Assembly: GCA_018062085.1 (NCBI GenBank)
Contig: JAGOSY010000004.1
Span: forward strand, 186,001-250,000
DNA length: 64,000 nucleotides
Source of the DNA: a bacterium
Lineage (GTDB): Bacteria; Cyanobacteriota; Vampirovibrionia; Obscuribacterales; Obscuribacteraceae
Direction of reading: 5' to 3'
Shown here in pieces: positions 47,360 to 56,823 of the stretch. The translations under genes and the position numbers were made by a program. How positions within the stretch are numbered: position 1 is the stretch's first letter; each line of letters begins with the position of its first letter. Under the pieces are notes generated by a model, which made no database searches, had not been told where the DNA came from, and saw only the letters and a program-made list of their open reading frames with translations.

Positions 47360-47989
47360 GTGACAAATACAATTGAAGACGAAACAAGTAGAGCCGATTA
47401 CATTCTTTCAATAGCGCAATTGTTAGGGCGCTATCTTAGTAATTTGCCGACAGAAGCTGACAGAATGCCAATGCTTTTGGAACAACTGGCGAAAAATGAT
47501 TATCGCTTGACCAATCGCAAAAATATGGTCGGCCACCTTACAGCCAGCGCCCTAGTGATAAACCAATCTTACAAGGTGTTGCTGATTCACCACAACGGCC
47601 TGAAGCGCTGGCTACAACCAGGTGGTCACCTCAATCATAACGAAGAACCAGAATCTGGAGCCCGGCGCGAACTGCTGGAAGAGACTGGGCTAGGCGGTCA
47701 AGGCGAGATAACTCTGATGCATAGCCCACACAGCTCAGCAATCAACGTACTACCTTTTGATGTCGACACCCACGACATTCCCGCTAATCCCGGCAAAGGT
47801 GAAGGCGAACACCGGCACCACGACTTTCAGTATATTTACCAGCTAGACCACAAAATTGCTCAGCCCATAGTGCTGCAAGAGGATGAAGTGGCGAAATACA
47901 CCTGGGTCACCATTGACCAATTGGCCACGGGCGACTATGGCCGACGACTGAGTCGAGTAGCAGCCAAACTCAAAGCTAGCCTAGCCTAG
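47360..47989 (+). CDS. Nudix hydrolase
   Basis: The Nudix box is intact: GGHLNHNEEPESGARRELLEETGL matches G-x5-E-x7-REUxEExGU and would bind the metal for diphosphate cleavage. The N-terminal ~55 residues are helical, an addition seen in some Nudix subgroups. The insert HDIPANPGKGEGEHRHHDF is typical of a subgroup annotated only as Nudix. The substrate is unknown. GTG start 4 bases after the previous gene. Confidence 0.85.
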   Translation: MTNTIEDETSRADYILSIAQLLGRYLSNLPTEADRMPMLLEQLAKNDYRLTNRKNMVGHLTASALVINQSYKVLLIHHNGLKRWLQPGGHLNHNEEPESGARRELLEETGLGGQGEITLMHSPHSSAINVLPFDVDTHDIPANPGKGEGEHRHHDFQYIYQLDHKIAQPIVLQEDEVAKYTWVTIDQLATGDYGRRLSRVAAKLKASLA

Positions 47990-48200
47990 AAACTCAAGCT
48001 GTGACTATCGGCTAAAACTTAAGCCGAAAATCTCTTGCCAACCCAAAACAGTAGCCTGGTGGGCTTCAAGCTCAAAAGTAAAGAGAAACAGATTGTTACG
48101 GTGCGCGGCTTTCTCTGGTCAATGTGATAAATTTACTTTGTGGGTAGTTTTGAACTAATACTCAAAATCCCGCAATACAAGCACTAATGAGGTATCGAGT

Positions 48201-48554
48201 ATGGCAGACACCACCACAGCGCCTACTTCCACCACGATTGTCGGTTTGACTGAAGCCGCGGCAGCAGAAGTAAAAAGACTCCTGGTTGACGAGCAAGGTA
48301 AGACTGGTCTGCGTATGGAGATCAAAGGCGGCGGTTGCTCAGGAATGTCTTACGGCATGAGCTTCGACAATGCTCAAGAGAAAGACCATGTAATTGAAGA
48401 ACACGGCGTTAAACTTTTCATCGATCCTAAAAGCGCTATCTATTTGAAAGGCACAGTTCTGGATTTCCAGAGTGGTCTTGATGGACAGGGCTTTGTCATC
48501 AAAAATCCACAAGCGAAAGGCTCATGTGGTTGCGGCAATTCATTCTCAGTCTAG
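48201..48554 (+). CDS. A-type iron-sulfur carrier (IscA/SufA/ErpA family)
   Basis: Three conserved cysteines are present, in GGGCSGMSYGM and the C-terminal GSCGCGNSF, with the fold blocks LTEAAAAEVKRLL and LDFQSGLDGQGFVIKNPQA. It carries Fe-S clusters to target enzymes. 117 residues with a short Thr-rich N-terminal extension. Ribosome site GAGG. It ends at a strong terminator, after which a YgfZ-type Fe-S repair protein follows. Confidence 0.95.
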   Translation: MADTTTAPTSTTIVGLTEAAAAEVKRLLVDEQGKTGLRMEIKGGGCSGMSYGMSFDNAQEKDHVIEEHGVKLFIDPKSAIYLKGTVLDFQSGLDGQGFVIKNPQAKGSCGCGNSFSV

Positions 48555-48598
48555 AACCCAAAGTCTAGAATTTAGACTACTGACCTTAGGTAATTTGG

Positions 48599-48630
48599 AA
48601 CGTGCCGGCAATAATTCTGTCCGGCACGTT
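48599..48630 (+). terminator. Strong hairpin terminator after the Fe-S carrier gene
   Basis: AACGTGCCGG (48599-48608) pairs perfectly with CCGGCACGTT (48621-48630), followed by TCTCATTCT. Its position means a GTG start at 48602 for the next gene is wrong. Confidence 0.8.
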
Positions 48631-48661
48631 TCTCATTCTAGATAATTTTAAGAGTACAAAA

Positions 48662-50575
48662 ATGAACAAGCTCAAACTGGCCGGTCAACAGAAATCCGAA
48701 GCCGCACAGCGCCACTCTCAAAGCGGCATCAATAGTGCACTTAGCCCCGAGAACGATACTTGCGGATATTCTGCAAGCGCTCAATATAGCCTAATCGAGA
48801 TTTACGGAGCGGACGCTGAGCGCTTTATCAACTCCCAAACGACAAGCGATGTTAAAGCACTAAGGCCCTACCAGTGGCAACCTAGCGCCCTCTTAGACCG
48901 CAAGGCCCATGTGGTAGCCTACTTCAACCTCTATCGCAAAAACCACTCTTACCGCATCATTGCCGAAGAGTGTCAGGTGGCCACCATTCTTGAACATCTC
49001 GACAAATACATTTTTTCTGACAAAGTAGAACTTCTAAATTTAAGCGCTGGAAGAATGCTGGCATTGATTGGCTCTGATGCCAGAATAATCATCAATGACA
49101 ATCTCGGCCAAAAGAACTCAGCGCTGTTCGAGAGAGACCTGATTGACGGCGACCTCTGTGGCATCAATGTACATATTTTCAGAGCACCACTTTCAAGCAG
49201 AGAAGCATTCTTGATTTATTGCGCTGGTGAACAATTTGAGTCACTAATTGAAAAGCTTCTACCCATACTTAACAAAAATGGCGCCAGAAAGCTCACTGAA
49301 GATGATTTACTAGTCGAGCGCGTTGAAGCTGGTCTGCCGCAATTTGCCAAAGACTTTACTAGCGAAAATCTAATTATAGAATTAGGCTTAGAAGACAAGG
49401 CCATTAGCTATACCAAGGGCTGCTTCCAGGGGCAAGAGGTTCTGGCAAGAGTAAAAGGTCACGGCTCACCCAACAAGCAACTAGCAGGTTTGATTCTAGA
49501 GCTAAAGAGCAACTCAGATCAAGACAGCAATGCCAAAATTGAGATAGGCACACCGCTTATGGTGGCAGGGCAAGAAGTTGCCAAAATTTTGTCAAATGGC
49601 TATTCGAAGCGCATGCAAAAGCACATCGCACTGGCTATGGTTAAACGAGATTACCGCACACCAGGCCGGGTGCTAGATGTTTCTATATTAGCCGATTCTA
49701 GTCTAGATCAAGCCATTCTAGAAACATCTGGCCAAGCCACAATTAAGATGCTGCCCTTTATCGAACCTGAGGATTTAAAACAAAAGGCCCGAGATCTCTA
49801 TGAAGAAGCGCTGAGGCTCTATGCCGCGGCAGATACCAATCAGCGAGGAGAAAGCGAAAATAAAAATCGAAGCGAAAGCTCAAACACCGAAGAAGCGATC
49901 ATCAAGCTGCGTGGAGCTCTGCTTTTCGACAGCACCTTAGAAGACGCCTACGAAGCACTAGGCGTAATTCTATCGAAAGAAAATCAGCTAGATGAAGCAG
50001 TGGAATTAATGGAATCCCTAGCTCGCATTAATCCAGATTCCATTATGGCTTACGCCAATCTCTCGGTGTTCTATCTTGAACAAGGTGGTGGCAAAGAGAA
50101 AGCTGAAGAAGCTAAAGCGCAGTCTATGAGCATCCGCATGAGGCTGGCAGCCAAAGAAGCAATGCAAGAGCACCTACAAAAAGAAGACACTGCAAAAATT
50201 GAAGCTGAAGCTCTTGAGCGCAAAGCTATGTTTGAGCAAGTTATAGAAATCGACAGTGATGATCTTTTTGCTAACAACGGATTAGGTAATTGCTACAACA
50301 TACTGCAGCAATATCAGCTAGCTGAGCCATATTTGCTAAAAGCCATTGAGATCAAGCCCAATCATACCGTTGCCTACCAAGAGCTAGGTCGCACCTACGA
50401 AGGCCTAGGCCAAATAGAAAAGGCCATAGAGACTTTCAAAAGAGGCATTGACGTAGCCGCTCAAAAAGGTGACATGACACCACTGAAAGCAATGCAGGCT
50501 AGATTAGATTGTCTATTAGCGAAACCAGAATCTAAACAAGACTCTAAACAAGAATCTAGCAATGCCCCAATCTAG
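48662..50575 (+). CDS. YgfZ/GcvT-type folate-binding Fe-S protein fused to TPR domain
   Basis: ATG at 48662 lies after the terminator with AAGAG upstream. The first ~360 residues are YgfZ-like: SLIEIYGADAERFINSQTTSD, LLDRKAHVVAYFNLY and the hallmark KGCFQGQEVLARVKGHG with its essential Cys. YgfZ works with IscA-type carriers in Fe-S cluster assembly or repair of radical enzymes. From about residue 400 there are several TPRs (AYEALGVILSKENQLDEAVE, FANNGLGNCYNILQQYQLAE, AYQELGRTYEGLGQIEKAIE). A YgfZ-TPR fusion of ~637 residues is unusual; the repeats may dock client proteins. The end overlaps potC by 14 bases. Confidence 0.9.
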   Translation: MNKLKLAGQQKSEAAQRHSQSGINSALSPENDTCGYSASAQYSLIEIYGADAERFINSQTTSDVKALRPYQWQPSALLDRKAHVVAYFNLYRKNHSYRIIAEECQVATILEHLDKYIFSDKVELLNLSAGRMLALIGSDARIIINDNLGQKNSALFERDLIDGDLCGINVHIFRAPLSSREAFLIYCAGEQFESLIEKLLPILNKNGARKLTEDDLLVERVEAGLPQFAKDFTSENLIIELGLEDKAISYTKGCFQGQEVLARVKGHGSPNKQLAGLILELKSNSDQDSNAKIEIGTPLMVAGQEVAKILSNGYSKRMQKHIALAMVKRDYRTPGRVLDVSILADSSLDQAILETSGQATIKMLPFIEPEDLKQKARDLYEEALRLYAAADTNQRGESENKNRSESSNTEEAIIKLRGALLFDSTLEDAYEALGVILSKENQLDEAVELMESLARINPDSIMAYANLSVFYLEQGGGKEKAEEAKAQSMSIRMRLAAKEAMQEHLQKEDTAKIEAEALERKAMFEQVIEIDSDDLFANNGLGNCYNILQQYQLAEPYLLKAIEIKPNHTVAYQELGRTYEGLGQIEKAIETFKRGIDVAAQKGDMTPLKAMQARLDCLLAKPESKQDSKQESSNAPI

Positions 50576-51350
50576 AGTACTAAATCTATTTGCTGCACTG
50601 GTATACATTTTTATGTATGTACCAATCATTATCCTTGTTGTCTTTAGCTTCGACAATTCAAGACTAGCAGTAGAATGGCATGGCTTTACGCTGAGCTGGT
50701 ATCAGAAGCTCTTTCAAAACGAAGCAGTAAAATCGGCTCTGTTTAACAGCTTGCTGGTAGCATCAATTTCAGTAATAGTATCGGTTTTCATGGGTGTGTT
50801 AGTAGCAGTGGGCTTAAGCCAAGCTCGCTTCCAGGGCACCGCTCTCATTCGTGGTTTGATTGTACTGCCAATTATTGTTCCCGAAATAGCCATGGCAGTG
50901 GGAGCACTCATTCTATTCATTGCCATTGGACTACCTCTTGGTCTGGCAACCGTAATCGTCGCTCATATAATCTTTTGCCTCTCATATGTTGCCTTAACAG
51001 TTGCGGCCCGCCTAGAAGGGCTCAACCCGCAACTCGCCGAAGCCGCACTAGATTTAGGGGCAACGCCAATAGAGGCATTTTACAAAGTAACCTTACCCAT
51101 TCTAGCCCCTGGTATTATCTCTGGTGCACTTCTTGCTTTTGTACTTTCTTTAGATGACTTTGTTATTACTCAGTTTACAGCCGGTGTTGGCGCTACAACT
51201 CTGCCACTGCGCATCTATAGCATGGTTAAATTCGGTGTCAGCCCCGAAATTAACGCTTTATCAACTCTAATGCTAACTGCGACCTTCATAATCACACTGA
51301 CAGCTGAGTACATCAGAACACGTTCAAATAGGACCTTAAAACATGACTGA
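50562..51350 (+). CDS. potC: PotC-like ABC transporter permease
   Basis: A six-helix inner-membrane permease of the spermidine/putrescine (or related) class. The start (LVYIFMYVPIIILVVFSFDNS) and FTLSWYQKLFQNEAV are typical of PotC, and the EAA loop AEAALDLGATPIEAFYKVTLPILAPGI is intact. No PotA, PotB or PotD gene is adjacent, so it must pair with components encoded elsewhere. Its start lies inside the end of the YgfZ-TPR gene. Confidence 0.88.
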   Translation: MPQSRVLNLFAALVYIFMYVPIIILVVFSFDNSRLAVEWHGFTLSWYQKLFQNEAVKSALFNSLLVASISVIVSVFMGVLVAVGLSQARFQGTALIRGLIVLPIIVPEIAMAVGALILFIAIGLPLGLATVIVAHIIFCLSYVALTVAARLEGLNPQLAEAALDLGATPIEAFYKVTLPILAPGIISGALLAFVLSLDDFVITQFTAGVGATTLPLRIYSMVKFGVSPEINALSTLMLTATFIITLTAEYIRTRSNRTLKHD

Positions 51351-51885
51351 AAACCCCTGGAAAACCATCTCGCAGTCAGTAGTTTACGAAAACCAGTGGA
51401 TCAAAGTACAAGAAGACCAAGTCATTCGCCCAGATGGACAAGACGGCATCTATGGGGTGGTCAACTTTAAGAACAAAGCTGTTGGTGTCTTACCCATAGA
51501 CGAAGAAGGCTATACCTATCTGGTTGGACAGTATCGCTATCCCCTAGGCTTCTACTCATGGGAGATACCGGAAGGCGGTTGTCCTCAAGATGAAGACACT
51601 CTTGACGCTGCTAAACGCGAATTAAAAGAAGAGACCGGTCTAGAGGCAATTCATTATCAAGTTCTCGGTCGGGCCCATTTATCCAACTCAGTATCCGACG
51701 AAGAAGCCATTTGGTATTTGGCCACTGGGCTTACCTTAGGTGAAGCGGAGCCCGAAGGCAGTGAGAAGTTGGTAGTGCGTCGCCTGGCATTTTTTGAAGC
51801 AGTTGAGATGGTGCAAAAAGGCGAAATAACCGATGCTTTGAGCGTACTAGCCATCAATAGTTACGCCCTAAAACTCTTAAACTAG
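51343..51885 (+). CDS. Nudix hydrolase, ADP-ribose pyrophosphatase-like
   Basis: The Nudix motif GGCPQDEDTLDAAKRELKEETGL is intact, preceded by YLVGQYRYPLGFYSWEIPEGG, the arrangement seen in ADP-ribose pyrophosphatases (NudF group). 180 residues is normal. It overlaps the potC-like gene by 8 bases and is followed, with only 3 bases between, by a convergent kinase gene. Confidence 0.9.
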   Translation: MTENPWKTISQSVVYENQWIKVQEDQVIRPDGQDGIYGVVNFKNKAVGVLPIDEEGYTYLVGQYRYPLGFYSWEIPEGGCPQDEDTLDAAKRELKEETGLEAIHYQVLGRAHLSNSVSDEEAIWYLATGLTLGEAEPEGSEKLVVRRLAFFEAVEMVQKGEITDALSVLAINSYALKLLN

Positions 51886-51888
51886 CGA

Positions 51889-53598
51889 CTAAATGTCAAT
51901 TTTGTTTATTTTAGCTAGAGCTTTTAGTTGCTTCAGCTCAGTCTGCAAATCGAGTTTGCGCAAAACTTCGGAAAAATCAGTGACAAATTCAGGCATCTGT
52001 CCACCAGAATAATTGCCATATTTTTTATAAAAGGGCATGGCCAGGTCATAGTTAGCCTTAGCCTTATTGAGCAACTCAGTTGCTTCTCTGGCCTGCCCCT
52101 TGCTCGACGACTGACGAGCCATCATCATGTAACACTTGCCTAGGTGCTGGAAATTTTCATTGAGCAGAGCACTGTCTCGACGAAAAGCAGCGTCGTCACC
52201 TCTCTTAAGGGCAGCAGCGATACTATCTCTATAGACCTTAGTGCCAAACTCAAGCAGCGGTGCAGCTTTGTCATATTCACCAGAGACAAAATACGAATAA
52301 GACTTACTGTCAAAATTGAGGGCGTCGGCAAACTGGTCATTCGGTGCTGCAATAGGATGGCCAAGAGAGGTGGCCGGTGGAGAGAGAGAGGAAAGCCGAT
52401 AAATGAAGATGCCGGCTACCATGCACAAAACCAAACACAGTGTGAGAACAACCAACCTCTCACGTTTAGAATGCTTCTCATTTAGTGGCATGGCCAACGG
52501 CTGAGCAAACTTCACTTTCTCACCATCACGGATAAGTTTAAGATCGGTTACTAACTCATAAGCAGACTGGTAGCGACAATTAGGGTCTCGCGCTAAGCAG
52601 CGCAAAATCACCTTGTCTAGATCGGATGGCACTTTATATTGAGCTGGACGATTAGAAACCGTTGCAAGACTAGAAATTGGCTTGGGATCTTCCTGAATAT
52701 GTCGAAGAATAATCTTGATCGGATTCTCCGCAGCGAAGGGTTTAACACCAGTGAGAGTCTCGTACATCAAACATCCAAGCGAATAAATATCTGAGCGGCG
52801 GTCTTGCATGTTGCCTTCGCACTGCTCTGGTGACATGTAAAGTGGACTGCCAAAAATGTCTCCTGTTTGAGTCAAATTTTCATGGGCCTTTTGCTCACTG
52901 GGTAAAACTTTGGCGATGCCAAAATCTACTAGCTTGACAAAGTCAGAGCCATTTTCGGCCTTCTCTAAAATAATATTGGCCGGTTTAATGTCGCGATGAA
53001 TAACTCCCTTGAGGTGAGAGTCAGCCATAGCTTCCGCTGCTTGGATAAATATATCGAGAGCCCGCTCACTATCAAAATAGCCCTCCTGGGCCAGCTCTTG
53101 CTCTAGGGTATGGCCTTCTAAATAATCCATGACCAAGAAGGGACAACCGCTAAGACCAACGCCATAATCGTAGACCGCTGCCAAATTCGCATGGGTGAGA
53201 GCACTGGCCGCCTTCGCTTCTTGTTCAAAGCGTTTAACCGATATTTTGTCTTGAACCAAATCGTGATTGAGAACTTTAACGGCGAATACTTTGTCGACTG
53301 CTTTGTCTCTAACTTTGTAAACGACCCCCATACCGCCGCGACCAACCAAGGCGAGAACTTCATAGCGATCGCCAAGATTAGGAAATTGCTCCTGGGTCGC
53401 CTCAGGAGAAAGGGCACATTCAGGAGCCTGGGGCTCAACCATCATAGAGATAGAGGGCTCTGGAGAATAGGCTTGATATGACGACGGCAAAAGACTAGAA
53501 GAATCTTCGACCAAATTGTTGGTCGCAGCTGGCTCCATTTCTCTAAACTCAATTTTCTCTTTTAGCTCCGGCTGCTCTTTCCGCTCTTCAGGTTTCAC
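51889..53598 (-). CDS. Membrane Ser/Thr protein kinase with TPR-like sensor domain
   Basis: An active-looking Hanks-type kinase: VGRGGMGVVYK, AVKVL lysine, VIHRDIKPANIIL catalytic loop, VDFGIAKV and YMSPEQCEG. About 75 polar residues precede it. One membrane helix (LVVLTLCLVLCMVAGIFIY) follows, then a ~170-residue helical extracytoplasmic part with TPR-like repeats. It likely phosphorylates cytoplasmic proteins in response to envelope signals. GTG start with GGAGGAG 6 bases upstream. It provides an active counterpart to the pseudokinase at 19221. Confidence 0.92.
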   Translation of the reverse strand: MKPEERKEQPELKEKIEFREMEPAATNNLVEDSSSLLPSSYQAYSPEPSISMMVEPQAPECALSPEATQEQFPNLGDRYEVLALVGRGGMGVVYKVRDKAVDKVFAVKVLNHDLVQDKISVKRFEQEAKAASALTHANLAAVYDYGVGLSGCPFLVMDYLEGHTLEQELAQEGYFDSERALDIFIQAAEAMADSHLKGVIHRDIKPANIILEKAENGSDFVKLVDFGIAKVLPSEQKAHENLTQTGDIFGSPLYMSPEQCEGNMQDRRSDIYSLGCLMYETLTGVKPFAAENPIKIILRHIQEDPKPISSLATVSNRPAQYKVPSDLDKVILRCLARDPNCRYQSAYELVTDLKLIRDGEKVKFAQPLAMPLNEKHSKRERLVVLTLCLVLCMVAGIFIYRLSSLSPPATSLGHPIAAPNDQFADALNFDSKSYSYFVSGEYDKAAPLLEFGTKVYRDSIAAALKRGDDAAFRRDSALLNENFQHLGKCYMMMARQSSSKGQAREATELLNKAKANYDLAMPFYKKYGNYSGGQMPEFVTDFSEVLRKLDLQTELKQLKALAKINKIDI

Positions 53599-53773
53599 AG
53601 AACTCCTCCGAACCGTCCTTAACTAGACCTAACTACGTCTAAATACAAATAGAGATTACCAAAATTACCATACCCAATTTAGCGAAGGTGAAAGCTAAGT
53701 CGAAAGCAGCTGCAGCTCTAATACTGATGGCCAAATTAAACTACTAAATTACCTAAGTCTGTCATCCAATGCG

Positions 53774-53821
53774 CTGCCAAAACTGTCAGATTTTCTTGAG
53801 AAAATCTGACAGTTTTGGCAG
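53774..53821. repeat. Perfect 22-bp inverted repeat (long hairpin)
   Basis: 53774-53795 is exactly complementary to 53800-53821 with a TTGA loop. It lies 28 bases beyond the ileS stop codon and is not followed by a T run, although TTTTC/GAAAA lies inside the stem next to the loop. It could end ileS transcripts or be a small mobile repeat. The rest of 53599-53849 holds nothing I can support. Confidence 0.85.
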
Positions 53822-53849
53822 AAACACTAAAACCAGGTAAGCAACGAGT

Positions 53850-56735
53850 CTAGCTCACAGGCTCCAAATCAAAATCAGGATAATACTCGGCTATAACTTG
53901 ATCGCAAGGCAGGCAGAGCACTGGCAACTTACCCTTACCATGATCTTCAGTGAATTTCCAACAGCGAGCACACTTAGTGCCCGATGCTGGAATTACTTTG
54001 ACGCTGATACCACTTTCATTGTTTTCAGCAAGTGCTGCAACGGTGGAAGTGATACCAATAACGGCTTGTGATGTAATGAAGAAGCCAGGCAAGTCATCAC
54101 CTAAAGCGGCAACTTTCTTAGCTAAAGCCGGATCTTCAAAAGCCAATTCAACCTTGGCTTCTAAAGAACTACCGATTTTACGAGCAGCACGAGCAGTCTC
54201 TAAGGCCTTGTTGACGATAATGCGCACATCAATTAGTTCATGCCAGAAATCAGACTCTAGTGTATTTTCAAAGCTTTTGTTTGATTTAGGGAAGTCAGTG
54301 AGCAAGACGCTTTGATGCCCCCCACCAAATGTCTTCATGGCCTCAGTCATGTGTTGCCAAATATCCTCAGCCATGTGCGGCGTAACTGGAGCAAGAAGCC
54401 GAACCAGAGCTTGCAGCATGTGAGCAAGAACAGTCTGCACCGAACGGCGCTTCAATGATTTTGGCCCAGCAGTATAAAGAGTATCTTTGGCAATATCGAA
54501 ATAGAACGAAGAAAGCTCAACCACACAGAAGTTTTGCAGTAATTGATAGTACTTAAAGAATTCAAAGCGATCAAAGTCGCGAGTTACTTCTTCCACCAAT
54601 TCATTGAGGCGGTGCAACAAGAAGCGATCTAACGAAGAGAGATCTTCAAAGGGCACAGCATCAACAGCAGGGTCAAAATCATACAAATTGCCGAGCATAT
54701 AACGGGCGGTATTGCGCAACTTACGATAGACTTCGGCTAGCTGAGCCAACATATTCTTGCCGATTGGAATATCGTCAGTATAGTTGACTGAAGCTACCCA
54801 GAGTCGCAAAACATCGGCTCCGTATTGCTTAATTACTTCATCAGGATCAACCACATTACCCACAGACTTAGACATCTTACGGCCGTTTTCATCAACGACA
54901 AAGCCGTGAGTCAATACTGTTTTATATGGGGCACGACCATGAATGGCAACACTTGTTAGCAACGACGACTGGAACCAACCACGGTGCTGATCTGAACCCT
55001 CTAGATATAGCTCACAGGGTGAACCACGCAGCTCTGGCCGAGCATCAAGTACAGCAGAGTGAGTGACACCAGAGTCGAACCAGACATCCATAATGTCGGT
55101 CTCACGAACAAATTCAGAAGGATTAGTATCAGTCTCAGGGCAGCTACCACATTTCATATCGCCGACGAAATCTTGCGGTGTCTTTTCCCACCAGCTATCC
55201 GAGCCTTCAGCATCAAACACTTTGGCAACAGCTTCAATGCTCTGCTCGTTCATCAGTGGCTCATTGCACTTCTTACAATAGAAAACTGGGATGGGCACGC
55301 CCCAGGCACGCTGTCTGCTGATACACCAATCTGAGCGGTTCTGCACCATATTGAAGATACGGTTGCGCCCAGAGTTTGGCAACCACTCAACTTGGTCAAT
55401 ACACTCAAGTGCTTTTTGGCGGAAGCCTTCAACTGAGGCAAACCACTGCTCAGTCGCTCTGAAAATCAAAGGATTCTTACAACGCCAGCAATGGGGATAG
55501 CTATGGCTGAACGTTTGATGCTTGATCAAAGCACCAACTTCTTTCAAATGATCCACAATAACACTATTAGCTTTAGCGTAGTGCTGACCGGCAAACAGAC
55601 CTGCTTCATCAGTAAAGATGCCGCGGCCATCAACAGGTGAAAGCACACCGAGGTTGTAGAGTTTACCGACCTCAAAGTCTTCAGGACCGTGGCCAGGAGC
55701 AGTATGTACCACTCCAGTACCGGCTTCATTTGTAACGTGAGCACCATTGATTACTCGACTGGCCCTGTCAATAAACGGATGTCGTGCTTCTATTAGTTCC
55801 AACTCGCGACCAGTGGCTTCGCCTAGCACAGTTACCGCAGTAGCATCGATATCAGCTGCTTGCAAGAAAGTCTCGCGCAGACTCTGCGCCACCACTAAAA
55901 CACCATGCTCTGGAGTGGTTATAAATTCGTAGACAAAATCTGGATGCAGAGCAATGGCTAAGTTAGCAGGAAGTGTCCATGGAGTAGTAGTCCAAGCAAC
56001 AAACGAGACAGGAGATTCGGCAACACCATTCTTTGCATCAGAAACAAACTTAGGCAACTTGCTGCGCTCAGAATCAGGCACAGGAAATTTGATATAGATT
56101 GAATTAGAAGTATGATCGGCATACTCAACTTCAGCTTCAGCCAACGCTGTTTCGCAAGTAGGGCACCAGTAAACTGGCTTGAGCCCTTTATAGAGATAAC
56201 CATTGGTTACCATCTTGCCGAACACTCTAATTTGCGCCGCTTCAAAATGCTGATCAAGAGTGATGTATGGATGAGCCCAATCGCCCCAAACACCAAGTCT
56301 TCTAAAATTATCTTCTTGACCCTTAAGGTTTGAGAGTGCAAATTCTCTACATTTTTTTCTTAGCTCAACTGGCGTAATGGCTGCTCGTCCGCCTTTTACA
56401 TTTTTCAGTGCAGCATTTTCGATGGGCAGGCCATGGCTATCGTAGCCCGGCACATAAGGGGCATAGAAGCCGTGAAGGGCTTTATACTTAGTGATGATGT
56501 CTTTGAGAATTTTATTGAGAGCTGTACCTATGTGAATCTTGCTTGAGCTCAAATACGGAGGGCCGTCATGCAAGACGAACTTTTCAGAAGCGCTGCGTTT
56601 TTCTAAATTGAGTTCGTAAACTTGTTTTTCATCCCAGAACTTCTGAATTTCGACTTCGCGAACCGTGCTGTTAGCTTTCATAGGGAAAGCAGTAACAGGA
56701 AGATTGACTGGAAATTTCTTCTTATCGTCGGCCAC
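53850..56735 (-). CDS. ileS: Isoleucyl-tRNA synthetase
   Basis: Charges tRNA-Ile. Class I features are present: DGPP near residue 57, the HIGH-type site as KIHIGTALNKILKD (residue 71 Thr in place of the last His), the editing domain (WTTTPWTLPANLAI, GTGVVHTAPGHGPEDFEVG), NGRKMSKSVGNVVDP, the CP1 block EQWFASVEGFRQ, and a C-terminal zinc site CARCWKF...CLPC. 961 residues is normal. The GTG start has GAGG upstream. A terminator and a short Ile-rich frame lie just upstream, suggesting attenuation. Confidence 0.97.
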   Translation of the reverse strand: MADDKKKFPVNLPVTAFPMKANSTVREVEIQKFWDEKQVYELNLEKRSASEKFVLHDGPPYLSSSKIHIGTALNKILKDIITKYKALHGFYAPYVPGYDSHGLPIENAALKNVKGGRAAITPVELRKKCREFALSNLKGQEDNFRRLGVWGDWAHPYITLDQHFEAAQIRVFGKMVTNGYLYKGLKPVYWCPTCETALAEAEVEYADHTSNSIYIKFPVPDSERSKLPKFVSDAKNGVAESPVSFVAWTTTPWTLPANLAIALHPDFVYEFITTPEHGVLVVAQSLRETFLQAADIDATAVTVLGEATGRELELIEARHPFIDRASRVINGAHVTNEAGTGVVHTAPGHGPEDFEVGKLYNLGVLSPVDGRGIFTDEAGLFAGQHYAKANSVIVDHLKEVGALIKHQTFSHSYPHCWRCKNPLIFRATEQWFASVEGFRQKALECIDQVEWLPNSGRNRIFNMVQNRSDWCISRQRAWGVPIPVFYCKKCNEPLMNEQSIEAVAKVFDAEGSDSWWEKTPQDFVGDMKCGSCPETDTNPSEFVRETDIMDVWFDSGVTHSAVLDARPELRGSPCELYLEGSDQHRGWFQSSLLTSVAIHGRAPYKTVLTHGFVVDENGRKMSKSVGNVVDPDEVIKQYGADVLRLWVASVNYTDDIPIGKNMLAQLAEVYRKLRNTARYMLGNLYDFDPAVDAVPFEDLSSLDRFLLHRLNELVEEVTRDFDRFEFFKYYQLLQNFCVVELSSFYFDIAKDTLYTAGPKSLKRRSVQTVLAHMLQALVRLLAPVTPHMAEDIWQHMTEAMKTFGGGHQSVLLTDFPKSNKSFENTLESDFWHELIDVRIIVNKALETARAARKIGSSLEAKVELAFEDPALAKKVAALGDDLPGFFITSQAVIGITSTVAALAENNESGISVKVIPASGTKCARCWKFTEDHGKGKLPVLCLPCDQVIAEYYPDFDLEPVS

Positions 56736-56770
56736 AGTATGTCCTCAATAGTCTCTAAGTTAGTTCTAAA

Positions 56771-56799
56771 ACAAAAACCGCCAACAGTGATGCTGGCGG
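56771..56799 (-). terminator. Terminator/attenuator hairpin in the ileS leader
   Basis: On the minus strand CCGCCA...TGGCGG is followed by TTTTTGTTTT, a standard intrinsic terminator, 36 bases before the ileS start. The gene on the other side is divergent, so ileS's own leader is the only obvious transcript it could stop. Confidence 0.75.
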
Positions 56800-56823
56800 T
56801 GGCAAATTCACTTACCCACGCCT

